A stretch of 64,000 nucleotides of DNA from NCBI RefSeq assembly GCF_016836705.1, contig NZ_JAFCGY010000012.1, positions 62,001-126,000 of the forward strand, read 5' to 3'. Numbering within the stretch: position 1 is the first letter of the stretch; each line of letters begins with the position of its first letter. The notes under the pieces are model-generated. The model saw nothing but the letters and a program-made list of their open reading frames with translations, was not told the origin of the DNA and did no database searches. This document shows, piece by piece, positions 8,516-16,952 of the stretch. The translations under genes and the position numbers were made by a program. Source of the DNA: Mesorhizobium caraganae (GTDB taxonomy: Bacteria; Pseudomonadota; Alphaproteobacteria; Rhizobiales; Rhizobiaceae).

Positions 8516-9550
8516 ATGCGCCTGCCATCCGCGTCTCAGTTTATTCGCAAGGCTTTTGGTCGCGTCGGGTCCGGGCAATCACCGGCAGGCTTGGCAATCC
8601 GTTCGGACATTCTTCCGGAAGAAACGGATTTCCGGATGCTCACTGAGAACAGCGGTGACGTCATCATGCAACTCGGGCCGGACATGAAGGCGCGCTACGT
8701 TTCACCGTCATGCACCCGACTTCTGGGATGGCTGCCGGAGGAAATGGTGGGGCATGGTCCGGAGGTGTTCGTCCCGCCGGAGCATCTTCAAAACATCGCT
8801 GCGGCAGCCGCGCTCTTGCTTGCCGGAGCAGATGAAGGCGAGCCGCTTGCGATCGAGATCCGGCGGAAGGATGGGAAAACTGTCTGGGTGGAGAGCAAGG
8901 CGCGCATCGTCCGTGATCCGCTAACTGGCGTTCCAGGCGACTTCGTGCTGATCATGAGAGATATAACAGAACGCAAACGGCTCGAAGAACAACTCCGCTC
9001 GCTTGCGATGACTGACGGACTGACCGGCCTGGGCAATCGCCGAGCTTTCGACGAGACCTTGGACAGCGAATGGCGACGCACCGTTCGCAGCGCTGGACAG
9101 ATGTCCCTGCTGTTGCTTGATATCGATCGGTTCAAAAGCTTTAACGACAAATACGGTCATCAGGTAGGCGATGATTGTCTTCGTGCCGTCGCTGCCGCTA
9201 TAAGAGACGTGCTTCATCGTCCTGGGGATCTGGCGTCGCGATACGGCGGGGAAGAACTCGCCGTTATCTTGCCTGATACTGATGGCGAGGGAGCACTTGA
9301 AATAGCGGAACGGCTAAGGCTCGCAATCGAAAATCTCGGCCTGCCTCATGACGACAATCTGGAAGGCGGCAGACGCGTCACAGTCAGCATTGGTTCAGCG
9401 ACCGCACTGTCACGATCGGGCGGGACGATCAGGATGCCAGAAGGCCTGCTTCTCGCCGCCGACTCCGCCCTTTACAAGGCCAAACACAAAGGCCGAAACC
9501 GCGTCGAAGTCGCACTGCTCCTCGCATCGGAAGGTCCCGACGCGGCCTGA
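8516..9550 (+). CDS. PAS-GGDEF diguanylate cyclase, copy 1
   Basis: A PAS domain (about residues 35-155, with VIMQLGPDMKARYVSPSC and the PAC-like LIMRDITERKRLEEQL) precedes a GGDEF domain (about 160-335). The active-site loop is ASRYGGEELAVILP (GGEEL form) and the substrate helix region is LDIDRFKSFNDKYGH. It should produce cyclic-di-GMP in response to the PAS signal. ATG 8516 is preceded by GGAAAGG. It is probably cotranscribed with the GAF-GGDEF-EAL gene. This copy is intact, whereas the paralogue at 53658 is broken. Confidence 0.92.
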   Translation: MRLPSASQFIRKAFGRVGSGQSPAGLAIRSDILPEETDFRMLTENSGDVIMQLGPDMKARYVSPSCTRLLGWLPEEMVGHGPEVFVPPEHLQNIAAAAALLLAGADEGEPLAIEIRRKDGKTVWVESKARIVRDPLTGVPGDFVLIMRDITERKRLEEQLRSLAMTDGLTGLGNRRAFDETLDSEWRRTVRSAGQMSLLLLDIDRFKSFNDKYGHQVGDDCLRAVAAAIRDVLHRPGDLASRYGGEELAVILPDTDGEGALEIAERLRLAIENLGLPHDDNLEGGRRVTVSIGSATALSRSGGTIRMPEGLLLAADSALYKAKHKGRNRVEVALLLASEGPDAA

Positions 9551-9784
9551 TCAAAGGACGTTACAGCCTCGCGCACCGACTCAGCAAGAAGGTCCCGATT
9601 TCGTTGGTCTGGGCCATAAGCAAAGCATTGAGCGCGGCTGGGTGTTTTCGGCCATGAGCGATCCATTCCCGACGAGATTGACGAGGCGCTTTGGGATGAA
9701 ACCTGCCGGCGTGTTTGGTCAGCCTTGAATGCACTTTTAGCTGCACCATTGCGCGCGATAACGATCGCGACAGAGCGACGGCCA

Positions 9785-9820
9785 TAACGGTGCAATCGTC
9801 TAACGGTGCAATCGTCTAAC
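9785..9820. repeat. Tandem duplication of a 16-bp unit
   Basis: The unit TAACGGTGCAATCGTC occurs twice in direct tandem, followed by a partial third unit (TAAC). It lies just after the stop codon of the DUF1194 gene, in the gap from 9551, which otherwise holds only the end of the long duplicated segment. Confidence 0.8.
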
Positions 9821-10601
9821 AATGTGCTTTGCCGGAGGCGGAACTCATTTCTCGAATTAACTTCTTGATTATTGCCGATTGAAAGGCAGCGGCGCTGTCG
9901 GCGGGAATGACGAACGAGCCGGGCCCTCCGATCACATGCCGTTCATAATATTCCGTGGTCGTCTCACCGTTTTCGACATCCGCGCCTATCGGAAGACCAT
10001 TGATTACAATGCCTTTCCGAAGTGCTCTCTGGCGGCTGTCCTCGACTGAAGATCCGTCATTGTTTGACCCGTCGCCTGAAATATCGATGATCCTGCGCAG
10101 GGTTGGGACGGGGAGTTTGTCGAAGGCGTCCACAGAGGCGTCGATGGCGTATGAGATCGATGTCTTCGAACCGTGCGGACCAGAGCGGAGCCTTTCCGAG
10201 TTCTTCCGGAGTGCCTCAGCGATAGCGGCTGCATCGTTTGCGTCAGAAAGAATGGTCCAGCCTACCCGGGTCTCCAAGGAGCCGCGGCTCGACCATTCGA
10301 CAAAGGTGACAGCGATCTTGCCGTGCATACCCTCTTTGATCACTTTCAGCACGGTCGCTGATTCCAAAGCAGCCGCATAGCTCTCGCGTTGTAGCTTGGC
10401 CTCTATCTGGTTGATGGAGCCGGACATGTCGGCCGCGAGAACAATCGCGACATCGACTTCGTTGATCGGGTCCTCAAGGAGAACGTTGTCGCCAACTTCA
10501 CGAGGACAAAGACAGTTCGTATGAGAATTGCAATGAACTGTCTGGAAAACGGTCAATAAAATTCTAAGCAAGCCTGCGCCAAATGCAGCAAATGACAGCA
10601 C
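9816..10601 (-). CDS. DUF1194 (von Willebrand A-like) protein
   Basis: After an N-terminal hydrophobic stretch that may act as a signal anchor, the protein begins the DUF1194 fold at about residue 48. VDVAIVLAADMSGSI is a degenerate metal-ion-dependent adhesion site (DxSxS). IDISGDGSNNDG, GIVINGLPIG and YYERHVIGGPGSFV are hallmarks of this alphaproteobacterial family. Its biochemical role is unknown; it is expected to be exported or membrane-attached. The 261 residues are normal length, although the N-terminus is less signal-like than usual and the start is uncertain. It is not in an evident operon. Confidence 0.85.
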   Translation of the reverse strand: MLSFAAFGAGLLRILLTVFQTVHCNSHTNCLCPREVGDNVLLEDPINEVDVAIVLAADMSGSINQIEAKLQRESYAAALESATVLKVIKEGMHGKIAVTFVEWSSRGSLETRVGWTILSDANDAAAIAEALRKNSERLRSGPHGSKTSISYAIDASVDAFDKLPVPTLRRIIDISGDGSNNDGSSVEDSRQRALRKGIVINGLPIGADVENGETTTEYYERHVIGGPGSFVIPADSAAAFQSAIIKKLIREMSSASGKAHC

Positions 10602-11166
10602 TCAAATTACCCATCTATCCTATGGAGCAGTTACGCTCCGGATTAGTTGATTGCTGAATCCATTCAATTCTGTGGAGAACTTTGAGCATATAGAATCTTA
10701 AAGGCGATCGCCCGCAAACATTAGTGACTTATCTATTAGCCGCACGCATTTCAGGAGTCAACAAATGAACGAGAGAGTACCGGGCGCAGCAGTCTACTGA
10801 CGCATGCATCCACGGATTATTGCAGCGCAAGTATCGCCAACGCAAGAGGCAGTCCTGCGACCAAACGTCAGCCGGGCCCAGTCTTGGCTTGCACGTCATG
10901 GGGTGTCATCGAAGTCGGGACTCCGTGGCGGCTTCGGAAACTCCGCTAAGCAGCATAGCGGACGAAGTTTCTACGAAATGTTCCTGCGTTGCGGCCTTAC
11001 CGCACATAATGCGGCATGTCTTCGCGCGTGGGTTACATACCGGTGTGGCGCGACAATTCTGGATCGACGCAACGCTCGCAGCTTCATTGTCACGCCGCAC
11101 ATACCGGTGCGCCGCGCCAGTCTCACTAATGCCTCGGGGTTGTAGGCGACAGAAAGCCCCTCCCCC
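10602..11166. other. Gap with no convincing gene; short 11-codon frame
   Basis: The only translation signal seen is AGGAG 9 nt before ATG 10765, opening an 11-residue frame (MNERVPGAAVY) that stops at 10800. It may be the surviving start of a deleted gene or a leader peptide. Longer frames at 10804-11197 read like non-coding shadows. A short motif CATACCGGTG recurs at about 11037 and 11100. Confidence 0.4.
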
Positions 11167-11649
11167 TTACGCCCCAAACAGCCGCCGGTCCCAGTAGACG
11201 GGCTGGTGCAGACTTGTCTGGATCCTTGAAAACTCCGGATGCGCTGGATTGATCAGCACATTGCAATCGAGACGCGCTACGACACTCGGCACCAGCAGGA
11301 TGACGCTGCGCCGTTCTGAACACCAAGCTTCGCCAAATCCCTTGCTCACCGTCGCCGGCATCGTGTCCCAGCCGGGCAGTGACGGCTGGGAAAAGACCTC
11401 GTAGCTTAGTCCGCGCGGGATTGTGATTTCGATGTAGTGCTGGTTGGGCGGCAGTCGGCCGCTGCCATGCGCCAGCTTTTCCAACAGGGCCGTCGAATAG
11501 TGCTCGCTGGTGTAGATGATAGGACTTCCAGGCGTATTCCATCGCCCTGGCGCAATTGTCGAGCCGGTCGCATCGAAGATCGGGTAGGTGCCGGCCGGAT
11601 CGCCGATGCGAAAGGACGATAGCGTGCGATCGAGAGTCTGCGCCGTCAC
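11167..11649 (-). CDS. RES-domain toxin (putative NAD-degrading)
   Basis: The 160 residues match the RES family: FRIGDPAGTYPIFDATGS, APGRWNTPGSPIIYTSEHYSTALLE and the C-terminal YWDRRLFGA. The family name comes from conserved Arg, Glu and Ser residues, and candidates are the Arg of GRWN, the Glu of ALLEKL and the Ser of YTSE. Characterised members (ParT, MbcT) degrade or transfer NAD. The ATG overlaps the stop region of the upstream antitoxin gene by 4 bp, the usual antitoxin-then-toxin order. Confidence 0.9.
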   Translation of the reverse strand: MTAQTLDRTLSSFRIGDPAGTYPIFDATGSTIAPGRWNTPGSPIIYTSEHYSTALLEKLAHGSGRLPPNQHYIEITIPRGLSYEVFSQPSLPGWDTMPATVSKGFGEAWCSERRSVILLVPSVVARLDCNVLINPAHPEFSRIQTSLHQPVYWDRRLFGA

Positions 11650-12077
11650 GCAGCACTGCCGTACTTCAGACTTCCGAGGATATCGACCACCATTTCGGCG
11701 CCGAACTCGCTCAGGATAACGACGTCGATCGGTCGCTTGTCCTCGATCATCGGGTGCGGCCGAAACAAGAAATCGCGCGCTTCCTCTTCGTTCTGCCAGA
11801 CATCGACAGCAAGCCCCCAGACGCGCGCCACGCGAGCCAATCGTGTGCCCTCGTCCGAGGAGAGGCGATGTACCATCTTGCGCCGCTCGTAGGTCGCCTT
11901 GGGGATCAGCCGGTATTTGAACTGAGCATCGCCAGGCGCCAGAAGATGCGCAACACGCTCGAGCGCCCCAATGGGAAGTCCATCCTCTATCCTAGAGATC
12001 AGCCCGAATGGCGACCGCGCTGCCACCTCTTTCACGGGCAGCCCCAACACGTCGGCGACATTTCCGAACGCTAGCAT
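11646..12077 (-). CDS. Xre/MbcA/ParS-type antitoxin (DUF2384)
   Basis: The N-terminal part (FGNVADVLGLPVKEVAARSPFGLISRIEDGLP) is a helix-turn-helix. The C-terminal half has the DUF2384 toxin-binding features (VARVWGLAVDVW, EEEARDFLFRPHPMIEDKRPIDV). It should neutralise the RES toxin and repress the operon. ATG 12077 is chosen because GGAG lies 6 nt upstream; ATG 12089 is an alternative. The longer frame to 12161 would translate through the operator palindrome and is unlikely. Stop and toxin start overlap. Confidence 0.87.
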   Translation of the reverse strand: MLAFGNVADVLGLPVKEVAARSPFGLISRIEDGLPIGALERVAHLLAPGDAQFKYRLIPKATYERRKMVHRLSSDEGTRLARVARVWGLAVDVWQNEEEARDFLFRPHPMIEDKRPIDVVILSEFGAEMVVDILGSLKYGSAA

Positions 12078-12091
12078 ATCACTCTCCATTC

Positions 12092-12119
12092 CATGTGAGG
12101 CAGTATATAGCCTCACATG
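12092..12119. promoter_or_regulatory. Operator palindrome of RES/Xre pair
   Basis: The perfect 10-bp arms CATGTGAGGC and GCCTCACATG are separated by AGTATATA. The site lies 15 bp upstream of the antitoxin start and includes an AT-rich centre that could be the -10 region. Autorepression by the antitoxin is inferred. Confidence 0.7.
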
Positions 12120-12255
12120 ATGCGCCATACAAGCCCTCGTCAGCCCGAACCGATCCGCCAACGGCTACCTGTCATTTTTGCTGTCACGCGTTCGCTCGCA
12201 AGGCCGCCATCAGCAATCGACCCGGCCGAAAACTCCCCTGCACTAGCCTTCTTGC

Positions 12256-12441
12256 TCAGCACGCGCAGATAGCCGCCCGGGGAATTGATGTGCTGTGCCC
12301 CTGCGGAATGCAGGCGATCACCACCGCGGCGATCTCCTGCCCCATGATATGGCAGGCTTGCTCATACGCTGACGTCGAAACACCCAAATATCCCCGCACC
12401 TGGGCGTATGATGAAATCGCGCCAATTGCCGATCCCATCAA
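12256..12441 (-). CDS. Small hypothetical protein
   Basis: This 61-residue frame begins with ATG 12438 or 12441 and has AAGG upstream. Its composition is Ala/Ile-rich with several Cys, and it has no recognised domain. It starts 22 bp after the end of another short coding-like - strand segment, which may suggest a decayed operon. It could also be non-coding. Confidence 0.3.
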   Translation of the reverse strand: MMGSAIGAISSYAQVRGYLGVSTSAYEQACHIMGQEIAAVVIACIPQGHSTSIPRAAICAC

Positions 12442-12462
12442 CGGGCCTTTTTCTTTTGCGGT

Positions 12463-12660
12463 TTAGCTCTCCTGCTTCGACTGCCAATCGGCATAGAGGT
12501 CATCTAATTTAGCCGTGCGGTAGGTGGCGAAGAGCGGCCTGTTGACCGCGCCAATGGCGATTGTGGCGGTTTTTCCGTTGGCTTTCAGCGAGACGCGAAT
12601 CGAATTGTCATCGAGGGCCCAGGATTTGGGAGCACCGTCGCTTTGGGCGTCTTCTCAGGT
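12463..12660 (-). pseudogene. C-terminal fragment of an unidentified gene
   Basis: The - strand encodes a convincing protein end (SWALDDNSIRVSLKANGKT, then IGAVNRPLFATYRTAKLDDL, then YADWQSKQES and stop). The frame closes at a TGA near 12660, exactly where the duplicated block from 12675 starts, so the N-terminal part appears to have been cut off by the rearrangement that brought that block in. Family not recognised. Confidence 0.5.
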
Positions 12661-12674
12661 TTGGTTGTCAGGAC

Positions 12675-13185
12675 GGCATCGAAAGTGCACATCTGCGGCG
12701 AATGCGAACCGTCTTGGTTCCGAATGATTACCCCCAGGGAAAACGCGTTCCAACATCGCTCAGCGCTGAACAAGGAGCCCCCGGAACAAAAATGGCCGGG
12801 CTCGAATGCGGCCCGGCCAAAGGAAGGTTAAAACCTTCAGAGGGAACACCGTCCGGCGGAATGGGAGGAAACCGCCGAACGATTTTGCCTGTTTGATCTT
12901 ATTTCAAAGCCTTGGCGAGGAATGACATTCCAAAGAAAGCGCGAAACGGCAAGAATTCGTGCTCCGTATAGCCGCAAGCCTCACGAGCGCGCGGCTCCGG
13001 ACTCGAGAAGATCGGCATAGTGGGGCGTGCCACATCGGGATGTGATGCAGCCGGCTTTTCAGGACATTGGTGCCGACATTGCGGAACAACGGATTGTCCG
13101 GGTCCACTTGCCGGTCCGCATGCGGCCGCCAATTCTCCGAAGCGGTATGGTTGTATCCAGCCGCCGCTGAAGAAGAAGCGAACGG
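12675..13185. repeat. About 0.5 kb direct repeat, copy 1
   Basis: This block is similar to 38515-39035 in the same orientation. It carries the 3' end of an isopenicillin-N-synthase-like gene on the - strand and the downstream hairpins: GGCCGGGC with GCCCGGCC, and a CCGGCGG stem before ATTTT. The two copies differ at many bases and by small indels, so the duplication or joint acquisition is not recent. Confidence 0.8.
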
Positions 13186-13250
13186 ATGCTCAAAGCGATC
13201 ATGGAACGCATCATCCGTGAATGGCGGTAAGAGCGTAAGCGCTGACGCTG
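12960..13250 (-). pseudogene. Isopenicillin-N-synthase-like 2OG-Fe(II) oxygenase remnant, copy 1
   Basis: Split frames on the - strand give LLQRRLDTTIPL, then DPDNPLFRNVGTNVLKSRL, then, after another frame change, HPDVARPHYADLLESGAARS and stop. This is the conserved C-terminal end of the isopenicillin-N-synthase-like dioxygenase family found in rhizobia. At least two frameshifts and the missing N-terminal two thirds, including the iron ligands, make it non-functional. Confidence 0.6.
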
Positions 13251-13344
13251 GTGCCACGGATCCATCAAGATGATGAATCCATGGCGACGGACCGATTCAT
13301 GAAAGTCGTTGGACGCCGCTTCCAAAGGAAGCGAGAATCCGGCC

Positions 13345-13599
13345 ATGGAGAAGGAGGAGACAGGTCCGGTTCATCTACATCGCATCGATCCGTCGCAGAA
13401 CATGCGCCGGTTCTATTCGCTCGCGATCCATCCGACCCTGTTTGGCGGCGCCTCCGTGATCCGCAACTGGGGCCGGATCGGCACGAACGGCCAGTCGATG
13501 GTGGAGACATTCGACAGCGGGGAGGATGCGCTGTCCGCCTCGACGCGGCTCGAACGCTCGAAACGCCGTCGTGGATATCGCGACCCCGGCGAGGTCTGA
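13345..13599 (+). CDS. WGR-domain protein
   Basis: The 84 residues form essentially one WGR domain: VHLHRIDPSQNMRRFYSLA, then VIRNWGRIGTNGQSMVETF, then a basic C-terminus RSKRRRGYRDPG. WGR domains occur in PARP enzymes and in small stand-alone bacterial proteins, and probably bind nucleic acid. ATG 13345 is chosen because homology begins just after it. It stands alone, and stand-alone WGR genes are common in rhizobial accessory DNA. Confidence 0.85.
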   Translation: MEKEETGPVHLHRIDPSQNMRRFYSLAIHPTLFGGASVIRNWGRIGTNGQSMVETFDSGEDALSASTRLERSKRRRGYRDPGEV

Positions 13600-14065
13600 G
13601 GACGCATCCTGCTTGCGCATGAAGGGGGCGCCCGTTTGCGGTCCCTCAGAGCAGACGACGAGATCATATCGGAAAAACGCGATTACAACAGACGCCCAGC
13701 AAGCTCCGCTACCTGTGCGGATCCGAAGTTCAAGGGGGCGTTCTATGCGGTTTGAACGAGCGTTTGACCATGGCAGCCAACCAAATCCTGGCGAAACCCC
13801 TCGAAGAGGGAAACACCGGCTGCTCGCTTCAAGCAAGTCGGCCTCATGGCCGTGATCGGCAAGCTGCATAGTGATAATCTGTCGATCACTTTGACCCATC
13901 CAACCGAAACCAGCTGCCTTTGCCAGGAGCGGCGTTGTTCAGGTAATCGGCCCAGTTGTGCAACGAGGGTTTTGATCGAGACAATGGGAAAGAACGCGAT
14001 GGGGCGCGGCATGGCCCGGCAGTTCGAGCTCGCCCCTTGCCCTTCTCGGTACTTTGGGACCTTTC
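13600..14065. other. No convincing gene
   Basis: Frames are open on both strands but have arginine- and serine-rich shadow character. I found no motif, RNA gene or clear promoter. Confidence 0.4.
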
Positions 14066-14431
14066 ATGGGAATCCGATGTGAAATGAGGGATGAGTCCGA
14101 GGAATTATCGAACACCCTCATGTGGACTTGCGGCATGATCCTGCAAAGCGGTCCCGAGGATCGGCAGCGTATCGCGCTCGCCTATCAGGAAGCGCAGACC
14201 CTGGTCGCCAGCATCCCGAAGGACAGTGGCGATGCTCGCCCGCGCATCGCGGCCTGCATCAAGCGGTCTGATACCTATAGGGCGGTGGACGACATTGCCT
14301 GCGTCGGTTGGATGCTGACGGCCATTGAGGAGCGGGTGGACGAACGAAACCTCTCCACCTGGCGGCAGCTCCGCAAGGTCATTAACAAGATCCTCACGCA
14401 GCTGCCCTTGTCCAAGCCGGCAGTGCATTGA
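14066..14431 (+). CDS. Hypothetical helical protein
   Basis: This 121-residue product is acidic in its first part and strongly helical (EELSNTLMWTCGMILQ, RIALAYQEAQTLV, AIEERVDERNLSTWRQL). No family is recognised. ATG 14066 has GGGA 8 nt upstream; ATG 14084 is a possible alternative. The smooth amphipathic composition and the absence of shadow features support a real gene. It has no evident operon partner. Confidence 0.5.
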   Translation: MGIRCEMRDESEELSNTLMWTCGMILQSGPEDRQRIALAYQEAQTLVASIPKDSGDARPRIAACIKRSDTYRAVDDIACVGWMLTAIEERVDERNLSTWRQLRKVINKILTQLPLSKPAVH

Positions 14432-14754
14432 TGGGCGGCGATCCCCTCATCTGCCCGATCGGAGTCGCCCTACGTTCAAGTGATCTTGCCTTCGTCGCCG
14501 CGATCGATGTCGGTTGCTAGCCTGCCTCCACCTCGGCGCTGACGACCGCAAGCGCTCCCCTCACCTCGAAATCGTCGAGAGCATGATCGAGACGCGGGAG
14601 ACGGCTCCAAGCGGCGTCACGGTAATGCGAGGCCCGCAGCGCCATCACCTCATGGAAGGAGGATTACAACCACCACAGACCACACTCATCCATCGGCAAC
14701 ATGACGCCGGCCGAGTTCGCAATGAAATCCACGCTGGAAAAACAGGCCGCATGA
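14432..14754. other. No convincing gene
   Basis: Nothing recognisable apart from a short frame (MTPAEFAMKSTLEKQ) that ends at 14754 and may be the displaced N-terminus of the next fragment. Confidence 0.35.
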
Positions 14755-14937
14755 GGCCAGAAACAAAACTCAGGACTCTCCCTCAAGCCGGAGGAGTTCA
14801 GGGTCTCAGGTCAGGTTGAGAAATTCCGCGAGCTGGCGCGCAAGATTGGCGCGTCCGAATCCGAAGAGCCTTTGAATGAGGCGCTGCGGAAGGTGGCGAA
14901 GGCTAAGCGGGAGAAGGCGGAGAAAGGCGGAGGATAG
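14755..14937 (+). pseudogene. C-terminal fragment of small charged helical protein
   Basis: A 61-codon frame without a start codon encodes SLKPEEFRVSGQVEKF, then RELARKIGASESEEPLNEAL, then a Lys/Ala/Glu-rich tail ending GGG. Composition is clearly protein-like. Lack of a start suggests a truncated or frameshifted gene. Family not recognised. Confidence 0.4.
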
Positions 14938-15032
14938 GCCGAAGTGACGTGGCTTGTGACTTGGCCGTGCGGTTACCAGAACCCTTACTTTGCCGCCACG
15001 GTGTACGGTCTTAAATGGTTCCTGTAGCGCTC

Positions 15033-15363
15033 CTAATTCACCTTTTTGTCGCCTTCGCCTTTCCCCTTAACGCCTAGGTAGTCGGGGAACCAAGTAAGCG
15101 TCGCGAGGATGGCGAAGATTCCACCCATGACGCCAAGTGGCCAGCTTGGCATTCCTGTATTGATGGCATCGACGGACGCGCCAGATTTAATTTGCTCTAT
15201 CGCACTTTTGCCACCGTCGAGCGACCCAAGCGCGTAGCCTAGGTAGCCTACGGCGCATCCAGCCAAACAAACCGCAAGCACCTTAAACAGTTTGAAGTAG
15301 GCTTCGGCATCTCTAAACGAGAGCGTTACGATTGCGACTATGGCCGCGACCGTAAGCGCGGCT
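15033..15363 (-). pseudogene. Small membrane protein gene interrupted by IS3-family element
   Basis: Hydrophobic segments at TVAAIVAIVTL, LAVCLAGCAVGYLGYAL and PLGVMGGIFAILATLTW give two or three membrane spans; the tail is basic. The frame runs without a start into the end of the insertion sequence. Joining it to 16596-16571 beyond the element, with one copy of the 4-bp target duplication removed, restores a continuous 118-residue protein beginning MQAAILTVSAALTVAA. In that reconstruction ATG 16596 has AGGGG upstream. Function unknown. Confidence 0.8.
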
Positions 15364-15393
15364 GAGATGACCTGCTCCCCGTTTTGTCCGCGC

Positions 15394-16215
15394 CTATAAG
15401 TTAGCCCTGTTCACGTTGTGGTCCGATCTGGACCGGGTTGCAAACTCGTTTGGGGTGAGCCCGTCGAGGCTCGTATGCGGTCGGTTCAGATTGTAGTCGA
15501 TCCTCCATTCCTCGATGACGTCGCGGGCGTGACGATAGCTGCGGAACAGATGCTCGTTGAGGCACTCGTCCCTCAGGCGCCCGTTGAATGATTCCACGAA
15601 GCCATTCTGCATCGGCTTGCCTGGCGCGATGTAATGCCACTCGACGCCGCGATCCTGCTGCCATTTGAGCATGGCGTTCGAGGTGAGTTCGGTTCCGTTG
15701 TCGCTGACCACCATCAGTGGATAGCCGCGCCATTCGGCGATCGCATCCAACTCCCGCACCACGCGTTCGCCTGACAGCGAGTTGTCAACCACTGTGGCCA
15801 GGCATTCCCGGCTGAAGTCGTCGATGACGCACAGGATGCGGAAGCGGCGGCCATCGGCCAGCGTGTCGGAGACAAAGTCGAGGCTCCAACGCTGGTTCGG
15901 GTGCTGCGGAATCGCCATCGGCGCTCGCGTTCCCAAAGCCCGCTTGCGGCCGCCACGCTTGCGAACGGCGAGCCGTTCCTCGCGGTAGAGGCGGTAAAGC
16001 TTCTTCCAGTTGACCTCGACGCCCTCGCGCCTCAGCAGCATGTGCAGGCGACGATAGCCGAAGCGTCGGCGTTGTGACGCCAATTCCTTCAGCCTTCCAC
16101 GCAATTCGCCATCGTCCGGCCGCGTCGACCGATAACGGTAGACACGCGGATCAATGCCCACCAGGCCGCATGCGCGGCGCTGGGAATAGCCCTTCTCTTC
16201 CATGGCCCAGCTCAC
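15394..16215 (-). CDS. IS3-family transposase OrfB (DDE catalytic part)
   Basis: This is the integrase-like catalytic subunit. It has an HTH_21 region (GYSQRRACGLVGIDPRVYRY) followed by an rve core: the Asp of WSLDFVSD, the Asp of VVSDNGTE and the Glu of FVESFNGRLRDE are the DDE triad. Its frame is open upstream of ATG 16215 to the slippery sequence at 16245-16251, so the active transposase is probably an OrfAB fusion made by -1 frameshifting. It appears intact. Confidence 0.95.
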   Translation of the reverse strand: MSWAMEEKGYSQRRACGLVGIDPRVYRYRSTRPDDGELRGRLKELASQRRRFGYRRLHMLLRREGVEVNWKKLYRLYREERLAVRKRGGRKRALGTRAPMAIPQHPNQRWSLDFVSDTLADGRRFRILCVIDDFSRECLATVVDNSLSGERVVRELDAIAEWRGYPLMVVSDNGTELTSNAMLKWQQDRGVEWHYIAPGKPMQNGFVESFNGRLRDECLNEHLFRSYRHARDVIEEWRIDYNLNRPHTSLDGLTPNEFATRSRSDHNVNRANL

Positions 16216-16238
16216 GGCGTTCCTCCTCGAGCCGGGCG

Positions 16239-16505
16239 TCAGAAGTTTTTTCCGAGCATCTCGCGGAGCGTCGACACGTCCATCATCGACTCCGCCAGAA
16301 GCTTCTTCAGCTTCGCGTTCTCTTCCTCAAGCGCCTTCAGCCGTTTGGCTTCCGACACCTCCATGCCCCCATACTTCTTGCGCCATGTGTAGAACGTCGC
16401 ATCCGAGATGCCATGCTTGCGGCACAGCTCAGACGCGGACAGCCCCGCCTGATGCTCCTTCAGGATGCCAATGATCTGTTCGTCCGTGAACCTGGATCGT
16501 TTCAT
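16239..16505 (-). CDS. IS3-family transposase OrfA
   Basis: The 88-residue DNA-binding subunit has a Tnp helix-turn-helix (RFTDEQIIGILKEHQAG, ELCRKHGISDATFYTWRKK) and a leucine-zipper-like C-terminus (LKALEEENAKLKKLLAE). It ends just after the A6C slippery site, where a -1 shift would join it to OrfB. Confidence 0.95.
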   Translation of the reverse strand: MKRSRFTDEQIIGILKEHQAGLSASELCRKHGISDATFYTWRKKYGGMEVSEAKRLKALEEENAKLKKLLAESMMDVSTLREMLGKNF

Positions 16506-16570
16506 TGCCCGTCTCCTCTTCCAGAGAACAGGCTAACCTCAAAGCGAGGACTTTCCAGGGGAGCAGGTCA

Positions 16571-16596
16571 GAGACAGTAAGAATCGCCGCCTGCAT
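16571..16596 (-). pseudogene. 5' end of the IS-interrupted membrane protein gene
   Basis: ATG 16596 followed by eight codons (MQAAILTVS) is the displaced start of the gene whose remainder lies at 15363-15033. AGGGG upstream is a good ribosome binding site. Confidence 0.75.
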
Positions 16597-16952
16597 TATC
16601 CCACACCCCTAAAATCAAGAACCACCGGCAAGGTCAGTTTACGAGACTGACCCTAGAAATTGAACGACATCTGTTTAGGCCAAGACCGAACGTGTGCACA
16701 GACGCTTTCCACACGTCCGAACCGCACTCGCATATAAGGCACAGACTTCAACAAACTTCGCCCGAAGCAAAATGGTAGTCATTGCTTATTCTCCCTTCCA
16801 CACGGGGATGGAGCCCCGCCTCTCCAGCTTGCAAAAGCGCAGGCCGTCACGCGTGCGAACCACGATAGCTTGTGGGGGAAAAGTTTGCCGACGGCCCTAC
16901 TCAACGTAACACCAAGCCATAGCGCTGTACGATTAATCGGGAGGCTTAATTG
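16597..16952. other. Upstream region of interrupted gene; no gene seen
   Basis: It should contain the promoter of the interrupted membrane-protein gene. No coding frame or RNA gene is convincing. Confidence 0.4.

Larger units (their letters stand above)
6399..9650 (+). repeat. 3.25 kb direct repeat, copy 1 (c-di-GMP module)
   Basis: This segment is closely matched by 51553-54792 in the same orientation. It includes about 180 bp upstream of the GAF-GGDEF-EAL gene, both genes, and about 100 bp beyond. Similarity fades at both ends into unrelated sequence. The encoded 615-residue proteins differ at about two dozen positions (manual comparison). Confidence 0.9.
15368..16570 (-). mobile_element. 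IS3-family insertion sequence, 1203 bp
   Basis: The ends are inverted repeats starting TGACCTGCTCCCC and differing further in. The sequence GAGA flanks both ends (15364-15367 and 16571-16574) as a 4-bp target duplication. The element carries overlapping orfA and orfB with a slippery A6C heptamer between them, which is typical of IS3-family frameshifting. Intact ends, open frames and a clean target duplication indicate a recent insertion. Confidence 0.92.

Noticed and set aside
11035..11120. Repeated CATACCGGTG motif as a possible CRISPR or repeat array
   Set aside because: Only two short, imperfect occurrences without regular spacing.
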